64,000 bases of DNA from Lingula anatina (Eukaryota > Brachiopoda > Lingulata > Lingulida > Lingulidae), in assembly GCF_001039355.2 (NCBI RefSeq), contig NW_019774536.1:193578-257577 (forward strand), read 5' to 3'. Position 1 is the first letter of the stretch. Each line of letters begins with the position of its first letter. Both the position numbers and the translations under genes were made by a program. The notes below the pieces were generated by a model that was not told where the DNA came from, made no database searches, and saw only the letters and a program-made list of their open reading frames with translations. Positions 26,201 through 38,200 of the stretch are shown piece after piece.

Positions 26201-29200
26201 CTGACCCCACTGAGTCCACTGGGACACCTGGGCCTGGACAACTGAAAGTGGGAATAGGCAACTTGAATAGACCTTCCGATAACATGCTTAACTGCACCCA
26301 GACAGTGAATTGACTCTCTTATCCATACTTGTCGTAGGTAAGTTTTAAACTCTTTTTTTAACCAAAAACTTTCAGCATTAAAAAACTTGTTTGTATGCAA
26401 TGATGTCATTTATACAATCAGTCATAGCATATCTTCATACTGAATCAGTACAAACTGCCATGGTGTCACATCCAACACATCCTCTCACAATCATACTATC
26501 ACACCTACCACACTGGTCAGTGTTGCAGGATCGGCTCTCTCGTGTTCTCAAGAACTGACAGGCATTGCCAGAGCAGGGACGATTACGGAACTGCATGCCA
26601 CCTCCGCACGTGGCAGAGCATGTAGTCCACTGACCCCAATCACCAAGAACCTCTGTGTAGGAATGATATAAATTGTGACAATAGTAAGAACAGGCTGAAG
26701 TAAGAGTGTGCAATGACAGTAAAGTGAAAAGAAGAAAATAAAATATAGTTCAACATGCTTCACAAAGGATGAAGTAATCAACACCAAGGGATGAGAAATT
26801 TCATTTTAAAAAGAAATGTAGTAGAAACAGCAGACAGAAAGAACACAAGTGCAAATAAGTAAAATGCGAAAGAGTACGTGAAATATAAAGCAAAAGTAAT
26901 GAAAGGAATTCAAAGTTTTTAATGCACAGTTAAAATGAGACACACAGTGAAATTTTCATCAAAAACCACTACTTACGGCAAGCAGGACGAGTGCAAGGTC
27001 TGGTCTCCTGTGTCTGTTGGTTGGCACAGTTGCTGCCAACGCAAGTTCTGGTTCTCATCTCCATACCCTCTCCACACGTGACAGAACAGGTGCCCCAGGC
27101 CGACCACTGTGACAAGTTGACTAAAAAATGAGAAATATCACACATCTAAGCCCATTTGCACATATAATATTTAAAGAGTGTCAATAAATAGAGTCAACCT
27201 GTTACCCATTACCAAGGCAAAGTATGATTTGGATACAAACACGGTCAGGTGAAACCAGTCTGGCCCCAACAGAAGTGTAGTGTCTGCAAGTAGGGTGTTT
27301 TACCACTTTGAAACTTGACACACATACACAAAATACTTACTGCAGGCCTGTCTTTGACAAACTCTGCTTTCTTCCAGGTTGTAACTTTGGCAACCATTAC
27401 CAGTACATGTTCTACTTCTGAATTGTAATCCATCACCACAAGTAACAGTGCAAGATCCCCACTGTGTCCACTGGGACAAAGTAACTGAGGAAGATAAGCA
27501 GGAGGATATAAACACAAGAGAAAGGACAGAAAAAGAAAAATAGGCAAGGATAGAAGAAGGGATGATAATGATAATAAATGGGAAAAAAGGACAAAAATAA
27601 GGAAAAGAAAAATCCAAATACTATTGAATCTATTCTTCAAAACAGAAAATACCAAAACCAATAACCACAGTAAAAGCATATAAAATGGGTAAAGACAAAA
27701 ATACTAGAGAAAAAATTCATTATGTGGAAATGTTTCCTTGAAAGAAATGTGGAAACTTACTGCAGGCTTGTTGTCGACAAACTCTGCTCTCTTCTAGGTT
27801 GTAACCTTGACAACCATTACCAGTGCATGTTCTAGTTCTGAATTGTAATCCATCACCACAAGTAACAGAACAAGATCCCCACTGTGTCCACTGGGACAAA
27901 GTAGCTGAGGAAGATAAGCAGGGGGATATAAACACAACAGAAAGGACAGAAAATGGAAGAAAGATAATAAAAAAACCTATTGGTTTTGAACCTATAATTA
28001 AAAACAGTAAAATTCCAAAACCAAATACCATCGCTAAAGCATTTAAAAATGGGTAAAGACAAAAACACTAGAGAAAAAATTCATTATGTGGAAATTTTTC
28101 CTCGGAAGAGATGTGGAAACTTACTGCAGGCCTGTTGTCGACAAACTCTGCTTTCTTCTAGGTTATAACCTTGACAACCATTACCAGTGCATGTTCTACT
28201 TCTGAATTGTAATCCATCACCACAAGTAACAGTACAAGATCCCCACTGTGTCCACTGGGACAAAGTAGCTGAGGAAGATAAGCAGGAGGAAATAAACACA
28301 AGAGAAAGGACAGAGAAAGAAAAACAGCCAAAGCAGGAGAAAGGAGGATAAGAATAAATATGTAAAAGAACATAGGAAAAAGGTGTATTTAAAAATAACT
28401 GGATAACAGAAATACCAAAAACCAATAAGTATAATGAGAAAAGTGTATAAAAACAAACAACGGGGATACTTTTTGCATGTTTTGAGATGCTTCCTTGTCA
28501 AAGATGAGGAAACTTACTGCAGGCTTGACGTTGACAAACTCTGCTTTCTTCCAGGTTGTAACCTTGGCAACCATTACCAGTACATGTTCTAGTTCTGAAT
28601 TGTAATCCATCACCACAAGTAACAGTACAAGATCCCCACTGTGTCCACTGGGACAAAGTAGCTGAGGAAGATAAGCATAAGAAAATAAACATAAAAGAAA
28701 GGATAGATAAAGAAAAATAGCCAAGGATAGAAAAAAGGAATTTAATGATAATAAATGCAAAAAGGACCAAAAAGAAAAGAAAAGAAAAATCAAAATACTC
28801 CTGAATTTATTCTAAAAACCAAAAAAATACCAAAACCAATTAACATGGTTTAAGCATATTAAAATGAGTAAAAATAAAAACAACAAAGGTAAAAAACACA
28901 TGTATGGTAATGATTCCTCAAAAAGATGTGAAAACTCACTACAAGCCTGTCTTTGACAAACTCTGCTTTCTTCTAGGTTGTAACCTTGGCAACCATTACC
29001 AGTACATGTTCTAGTTCTGAATTGTAATCCATCACCACAAGTAACAGAACAAGATCCCCACTGTGTCCACTGGGACAAAGTAGCTGAGGAAGATAAGCAG
29101 GGGGATATAAACATAACAGAAAAGATGGAAGAAGAGAAACAGCCAAAGTGGGAGAAAAGAGGATAACAATAAATATAAAAAAGAACAAGAAAAGTAAGGG

Positions 29201-32200
29201 AGGAAGAAAACGAGAAAAAGCTCTAACAGCATTGAATACAAATAAAATACAAAAAATATTGAAACCAATTATCATTATGTTGGTAAAAAACATAAAGAGG
29301 TGTGAAAAAAGTGAGGAACCATTTCTTTTTTGTGGGATTGTTTCTTTAAAAAAATTGGAAACTTACTACAAGCTTGTTGTCTACAAACTCTGCTTTCTTC
29401 TAGGTTGTAACCTTGACAACCGTTACCAGTACATGTTCTAGTTCTGAATTGTAATCCATCACCACAAGTAACAGTACAAGATCCCCACTGTGTCCATTGG
29501 GACAAAGTAGCTGAGGAAGATAATCAGAAAGAAAAAAACACAAGAGTAAGGACAGAGAAAGAAAAATAGCCAAAAGAATGATAAAGGAGGATGATAATAA
29601 TGAATATATAAAAGAACAAAGGAAAGTAATATTCAAAAATAACTCAAAAACTTAAAAAATACCAAAACCAATTACTATGATGGCAAAAATGTATAAAAAT
29701 AATCAGTTGGGAAACATTTTGCACGTAATGAGATGTTTCCTTGTCAAAGATGAGGAAACTTACTGCAGGCTTGACGTTGACAAACTCTGCTTTCTTCTAG
29801 GTTGTAACTTCGGCAACCATCACCAGTACATGTTCTACTTCTGAATTGTAATCCATTACCACAAGTAACAGTACAAGATCCCCACTGTGTCCACTGGGAC
29901 AAAGTAGCTGAGGAAGATAAGCAGGAGGATATAAACACAAGAGAAAGGACAGAAAATGGAAGAAAGATAATAAGAAATAAGTCCTATTGGTTTTGAAGCT
30001 ATAATTAAAAACAGGAAAATTCCAAAACCAAATACCATCATAAAAGCAAATAAAAATGTCTTAAAATAAAAAAAGCAGAGAAAAGTTCCTTGTGAGGTAA
30101 TGCTTCCGAAAAAAAGATGTGGAAACTTACTACAAGCTTGTTGTCGACAAACTCTGCTTTCTTCTAGATTGTAACCTTGACAACCATTACCAGTACATGT
30201 TCTAGTTCTGAATTGTAATCCATCACCACAAGTAACAGAACAAGATCCCCACTGTGTCCACTGGGACAAAGTAGCTGAGGAAATAAACACAAGTGAAAAG
30301 ACACAGAAAGAAGAACAGTTCAAAGAAGGAAAAAGGAGGATAAAAATAAATATAAAAGAACATAAAAACAAAAAGTTTTATTTTAAAATAACTAAAAAAT
30401 ATAAAACAGAAAATACCAAAACTACTTATTATAATGGCAAAAGAGATTACAAAGTATGTATAAAAGTGTTTTAAAAAATTGTGAATAAAAACAAACAGTG
30501 GGGAAACATTTTACATGTTTTGAGATGCTTCCTTGTCAAAGATGAGGAAACTTACTGCAGGCTTGACGTTGACAAACTCTGCTTTCTTCTAGGTTGTAAC
30601 TTTGGCAACCATTACCAGTACATGTTCTACTTCTGAATTGTAATCCATCACCACAAGTAACAGTACAAGATCCCCACTGTGTCCACTGGGACAAAGTAGC
30701 TGAGGAAGATAAGCAGGAGAAAATAAACAGAAGAGAAAAGACAGAAAAAAGGAAAGTAGCCAAAAGTTGGAGAAAGGAGATTAATAATAAATACAAAAAA
30801 GAGTAAAAAAAATAAAGGAAGAAAGAAAACAAACTAACAAAAAAGGTTATAATGGAAGTGACTGTATACTTAAAAAAAGATAATATCAAAACTAATAACC
30901 ATTGCTAAAGCATAAAATGTGTAAAAATAAAAACAACAGGGAAAATTCCATGTGTGGAAATCTTTCCTTCAAAACGATGGGCAAACTTACTACAAGCCTG
31001 TTGTCGACAAACTCTGCTTTCTTCCAGGTTGTAACCTTGACAACCATTACCAGTACATGTTCTAGTTCTGAATTGTAATCCATCACCACAAGTAACAGTA
31101 CAAGATCCCCACTGTGTCCACTGGGACAAAGTAGCTGAGGAAGATAAGCAGGGGATATAAACAGAAGAGAAAAGATAGAAGAACAGAAATAGCCAAAGTG
31201 GGAGAAAGGAGGATAACAATAAATATAAAAAGGAGCAAGAGAAAAAGGGAGAAAGAAAAGGAAAAAAGTTCTAACAGCATAGAATCTGTACTTAAAAACC
31301 AAAAATATTGAAACCAATTATCATCATGTTGGTAAAAACCATATAAAGAGGTGTGAAAAAAGTTAGGAACAATTTCCTTTTTGTGGGATTGTTTCTTTAA
31401 AAAAAATGGAAACTTACTACAAGCTTGTTGTCGACAAACTCTGCTTTCTTCTAGGTTGTAACCTTGACAACCATTACCAGTACATGTTCTAGTTCTGAAT
31501 TGTAATCCATCACCACAAGTAACAGAACAAGATCCCCACTGTGTCCACTGGGACAAAGTAGCTAAAGAAGATAAGCAGGAGACATAAACAAAAGACAAAG
31601 GACAGAGAAAGAAAAATAGCCAAAGACAAGATAGGATAATAAAAATAAATGGAATAAATTTAAAAGTGAAGAAAAGGATAAAATGATAAGTTGTTTTTTA
31701 AAAAATAACTTAAAAACATTAAAATAAAAAATACCAAAACCAATACCTTTAATGGAAAAGTGGAAAAAAGCGAGAATAAAAACAAACTGTGGGGAAACAT
31801 TCGATACATTTTGATATGCTTCCTAGCAAAGGATGAGGAAACTTACTGCAGGCCTGTTGTTGACAAACTCTGCGCTCTTCCAGGTTGTAACTTTGACAAC
31901 CGGTACCAGTACATGTTCTTGTTCTGAATTGTAATCCATCACCACAAGTAACAGTACAAGATCCCCACTGTGTCCACTGGGACAAAGTAGCTGAGGAAGA
32001 TAAGCAGGAGGATATAAACACAACAAAAAGGAAAGAAAAAGCAAAAAAAAAAAAAAAATACCCACAGACAGAACATAGGATAATAAAAGATAAATGAATA
32101 AAATTACCAAAAATAAGGGGAAACATTCGATACATTTTGATATGCTTCCTAGCAAAGGATGAGGAAACTTACTGCAGGCTTGTTGTCGACAAACTCTGCG

Positions 32201-35200
32201 CTCTTCCAGGTTGTAACCTTGACAACCATTTCCAGTACATGTTCTAGTTCTGAATTGTAATCCATCACCACAAGTTACAGAACAAGATCCCCACTGTGTC
32301 CACTGGGACAAAGTAGCTGAGGAAGATAAGCAGGAAAGGGTAGCTCATTGCTAGAACATGCTAGTGTTGGAAGAAAGGAGAAAAACTAAAATATACAAAA
32401 CTATACAAAGAGGCATTTGATGTTGCCTTACAGCACAGTTTTGTGAGTAAAAAGTAACAAAAACTCTCATGTCCTATCTTGCTAACACAACCCCCTCTAT
32501 ATTTAAGTGTACTTACTGCAGGCCTGCTGGCTACATGATCTGGTTTCCTCTAAGCTGACACCTTGACAGCCTGCTCCAGTGCAAGTCCTCATTCTCTTCT
32601 GAGTTCCATCCCCACAGGTGACAGAGCATGTTCCCCATTGAGTCCACTGAGACAGAGCTCCTGGAATTTGAGATTATCTTCTTTTATGAGAAATCCAAAA
32701 TAAAAGCCAAAAGATCAGTGATGAAGTAACAAATAAATACACTATCTAACTAAAAGGAAACATAAAAAGGAATCCCCCTTTCAATAATTTGTTTCTACTC
32801 AGACCATATAAAAAATAACTTTTCCACTGCCAATGTAGCAAAATACATCACAATCAATTACAAAATCATGAAATCAACAATAAATTACTAATGTGGCTTG
32901 TTCCTTAACCAGATATTTTCATTTCATATTCCACAACTACTGGCTATAGCTAAAAAGATAAACATGCAAGAAGCACACTTACTACACTGAGGCATGCTAC
33001 AAAACCTGCTCTCTGTCAAACTAGAGCCTACACAGCCAGGCCCTGTGCAGGACCTGGTCCTAAACTGTCTCCCATCACCACAAGTGACTGAGCAAGGACC
33101 CCAAGCAGTCCACTGAGTCAAATCAGCTGCAAGTGCAACGCATTGTGTTAGGTGTGAAAAAGTTTGTCAAATTGAATGTGACAGAGTTGAGTGGAGCAAT
33201 GATGTTGTTTAATATGTATAGTATTCAATAGTGTAATCTATGAAGTTGCAACCAGCTTCAAACTCAGAAGAAATATTAAGTGATAAAAAAACTTACTACA
33301 TGGCTGCAGCTGACATATTCTGGTTTCGCGCAGAGGTTGTCCTGCACATGCAGCTCCTGTGCATGTCCTGGTGCGAGCCTGTTCTCCCGCGCCACATGTC
33401 ACACTGCACGGACCCCACTGAGTCCATTGGCTGGTAGTGGCTGTAACATATAACACAGACTTTAAGTAAATTATAAGTAAATACATGTGCTTTTTTATGG
33501 GGGGCATGAGCCATCCCATGTGTTCTACAACAATGCTTGATAATAATTGAATATTATTCTCATCAAGAAAGAATACCATTTAGCATAATGTACAGTTACA
33601 GTACTTGTATGACAATAATATCAATAAAAATTTCTTTCAAAAGCTGGTTGTAAAAATAATTAACATAAAGTAATAATTGAGCAATTTAGAACACAATTAC
33701 TCACAGCAAGGGTTTGGATTACACGGCATCTGTTCAGTGAGCAGCACCCCACCGCATCCAACTCCGAAACATTGTCTAGCCCTGGTCTTCACACCACCAC
33801 CACAGGTGACTGAGCAGGTGCCCCATTGTCCCCACTGACTGATGTCCACTGCAATGATAGCACAATGCATTGTTACAAAATAAAATGACATAAATTATTA
33901 CTATATAGTGCAGTACAATTTTTTGTTAGGAAAACTACACTGATATAACAGTGTTATTAACAATATAGTTTCCTGAAGCTATGTATACAGCTAAGAAAAC
34001 CAATGAACTTTTACTCACAGCAAGGCTGTGTGTTACATGGTTTCTCTTCCTGCAATTTGGCGCTGTTACAACCAGTGCCATAACATTCACGGAATCGGAA
34101 TTGTCTTCCACCATTACACTGGGCAGAACACATTCCCCAGGCACCCCAATCATGAAGATCCACTGAAAATTACAAATTATACACCTGTGCACATTTTTTT
34201 CCAACATTTGCCACACCAACACATATCATCTTTATTGAAAAGTCCCAAACAGGGTAATGTTTGAAGAAAGTTTGCTGTTAGATGATATAATCACAACATT
34301 AAATCCATTCAAACTTTCAAACACCTTGTCTTTAGTATCAATGTTCCAAGTAGATATTTATCGATGCATCCACATCTCAATTTCGAATGACCAAAAGGAC
34401 AATCACACTGACTTGCTGACAAAAATCATGTTAAAAAACAATCAAGATATCTGTCAGGAAGTTACATCAGTTGATACTTACTGCATGACTGGGTATTACA
34501 TGGCCTCTGCTCAGTCTTCTGAACCATATCGCAGCCAAGTCCAGTGCAGGTACGAGCTCTGGTCTGGAATCCGCCATCACATTCCTTGGAACAAACTCCC
34601 CACTCACCCCAGGCTTGAACATTCACTGAAATCATAGAGTTTTTTCTTCCTTTTAGATAAAAAAGCCATTATTTTAATTTACTTTGCTGTCTGTATATGA
34701 ACCAGTATTCTGTGCTGCATATGGTGAAATTCATCAGCATTTTTACAATTACTAAAAGACTTAAGTCTAGTAACAGTACAGTCTAGTATTGAAAATAGAA
34801 AATGTTTAAAATCAAACTAAGTATCTCCCCAACTTACTAACAACAAACCTATGCATACTGCAAAGAATCAGAAATATTTTTTCATCACAGTAACAATTTT
34901 AACTTTATTCAGTGAAATAAAAAACTCACCACAAGGTGCAGTGTTGCAAGGCTTGTCTTCTCTTTGGGGTACTTTGTCGCAGCCCATTCCAAAACATTCA
35001 CGGTAGCGATATTGCACACCTCCATCACAAGGTTTGGTACATGTTGTCCATACTCCCCATTCATGAAGATCCACTAAAAATAAACAATATTTTACATTGT
35101 TACTAATATTTACATAACATGTGTTACAAATGAAGTTTTTGCTCCACTAATCAAGATTAACACTACGAAGCATCACAATACGCTGATTCAAAGTAATATA

Positions 35201-38200
35201 CATCTGAGTACTGTCTCTCATCTCTCATCTCTCAAGAAATCATCATTAATTTATTATTAATAATGTCATTAACCAGATAAAATAAATAATTTGTATGACA
35301 GACTATAATAACAACTTACTGGCAATAACCTCATTTAAAGATTCACACGTACATATATTATCAAATGTCTGACATAAACTCACAAAGATAACAATTCTAC
35401 TTACTGCTGGCGCATTCCCTGAAGTAGCAAGACTGTATCTGTCCAGTCTCAGCCAAGGCACACCCGGTTCCAGTACAACTTCTGTGTCTCTCTCTCCTTC
35501 CCACACCACAAGTCACACTGCAGGCCTCCCAGGCATTCCACTGACCATAGGTCACATCACCTGTAAGAACAAATAAATAGTGTGAATGAGTATAATTGTT
35601 ATTATCTATTCTCTACTTGATAGCAGCCTCGTGTGCGGCTGAACAATATGGGATCACTGCTTAAAATCTGAAGAGTCTTTTGCACATCAATTTTTTTAAA
35701 AGTGTAACTTAACAATTATCATATTAAATATGTGCTGTTATTCCATTTAAAATTGAGAGCTCACAGCGACTGCAAAGACAAACACAGATATAGGCATTAA
35801 CTTATATATATTGCTTTATAAAATCCTAATATTACATAGAAGATATAATATTTATCGTCCATATCCTTCACCATACCTGCACAGTGCTGTGTGTTGCAAG
35901 TCTGGATCTCAAAGCGTTGCACTGCAGTACAAGGTCCAGTACAGGTACGGATTCTGTAACGAATACCCCCGCCACACTCTGCAGTACAGGATGTCCACGC
36001 CTCCCATTGACCAATGGTTTGGGATGCTGTAAAATAATATAACATCTTTAAATATATGAATTCAGTAGAATGATGACCAATCAGAAATTGCATTATCTGT
36101 ATTTTACTAAATATACTTCCTGGCATTTGTTTGTCTCAAACGAACAAATCTTCCCATTATCACTTGTTGTCACTTGCCCAACTTTACAAAATAATTCTCA
36201 AATATGGTGTTACAGCAATAAAAAATTGTTTGATACGCTGAAAATTGGCATCTAGCTAAAATGTTTAACTTGACGCTTATCTACTTGGTGTATAGTTGTG
36301 TAAAGAAAGTTGATCTTACTGCAAGCCTGAGTGTTACATGGTCTTTGCTCTCTGAGTTGAATTCCCATACATCCCACACCAAAGCAGTCACGGTATCTGA
36401 ACTGAGTGCCACCATTACATTGAGCTGAACAAGCTGTCCAAGCATTCCATTCACGAAGGTCAACTGAAATTAAATATTACGTACACATATGTAGAAATAT
36501 AAACATTGTTTCATGGGTGATAGATAAAATCTACACCCTACCCTCTCTTCTTCTCATGCTTTATACATAAAACAACAGGTTCTAAACTGTTGGCTTAAGT
36601 TCACCTATCTTGGTCTTCAAATCAAAACAGTTCTCCTCTTTAATAAAGCTTGTTTTTTTAAATGCAAGATAACAATGTCATCAAACCATTATTCATCAGC
36701 TTGAAATTTGTTAAAACTTAACCTTGAATGTGAAATCAGTTGAACTGATACATCTATCGACATTTTAAACATGATACTAACCTACTCCACCAATCATGAT
36801 ATCCACTCTTTGGGGGTCGCTGGCAGTCTCTGCTCCAGTGACCATGTTCATAGCAACGAGGCGGGTCTCATAAGAAGTCCCAGGCTGGAGGCCGCTGATG
36901 TAAATGAACCTCTGGTCTCCCATTACTTGGGGAGAGTTGACCCAATTTGTTGTACCTAAAAATTTATGGTATAGTGTCATCTTAAGCCTGTCCAAAATCA
37001 TTTTGAATTCATTTAGAATGTAGAAGCATATTGTTTTGAGATTGTGTTCTAGACCATTTGTTACCTACAGATAAAACTTGCTCTGAAATTTGAACATTTT
37101 TAACAATATAAAAACTTTCAACAATGTGAACACTGAATTGGACTTAAAATTGCGATTCTTCAGTGTCTATTCAGTACCTGACTCTATGTTCTAAGTACTC
37201 ACCTACTGGCCTGTACTGCACATAGTATACCAGGTTTGTCTGCTGAGGGCTGTAACTCCAGGTTACATTCATGGTAGACATAGTGTAAGTGATATACACA
37301 TTGGTGGGCTTGATCGGAGCATCTGGAACAGAACATGTTGGTCAGGTGACTTGTCTATAATTAAACTAAATTTTATCTACTTTCAACAATAACTTATGTA
37401 AATTCTTGGTTATTGGTCTGACAATATGAAGTCTTCAATTTAATAAGACTGCTCTCACTACTTCTCAATTCCTTCATTGTAAAAATGGCCATACCAAAAT
37501 CTAAACATTAAATTATCAGTTTCAGTTTGATACGTAAAGACACAAAATGCCCTCTAACTTTAATAACTTTACACCAGTGGCCTTTTTATTACTACAACAT
37601 TCACACATTTTTTCATAACACTTACCACCACCACCACTGGTCATGTCCATATAGTAAATATCACTGTAAGTCTCCTGTCCTGCTGCGTTTCTAACCACTA
37701 CGCGAGTATCATACCGCACACCCATGGGTAAATTCTGCACAATAATCCAGTTCCTGCCACGCTCCTCAGGAGAGCTCATCCACTGCACGTCACCTGACCT
37801 TCTGTACTGGATGTAATAGGTCAGAACACCATCTCCCTGCGGCTGAAACCATGAGATGTTCATGCCACTTTGGCCATATTTTGTTACAAAAACTTGTGTG
37901 GGTTTGGCAGGGGCTGAAAATTAGAAATAATTAATATATTATTATGGATATTCTAAATATGAAATATGATGTGCTGAGTGTCAGGCTTATTTAGTTAAAA
38001 TTAAGAGTTAATAACATCATATTTTTATGTTTACAGCAAAGCTCAAAACATAATTCCTTTGGGATCAATTTTCAAATGTGTTAGTTATGATCACGTGTGA
38101 CCCAGGATCTTACCTTGTCGTTGGATCTCATAAGTGTAAACTTGACTGGGGACTTCCTGTCCATTGGCTCCTCTAACCATCACACGCATCTCATAAGTTC

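Noticed and set aside
28158-31317. Several overlapping minus-strand frames of 70-170 codons rich in Leu/Phe/Ser, looking like membrane proteins
   Set aside because: They are intron sequence (A-rich on the plus strand, so T-rich when read) running into TSP1 exons in wrong frames.
27341-32316. Regularly spaced near-identical repeats resembling a CRISPR-like or satellite array
   Set aside because: Repeats are 144 nt, open in one frame, have splice borders and encode TSP1 modules; the spacers are homologous introns.
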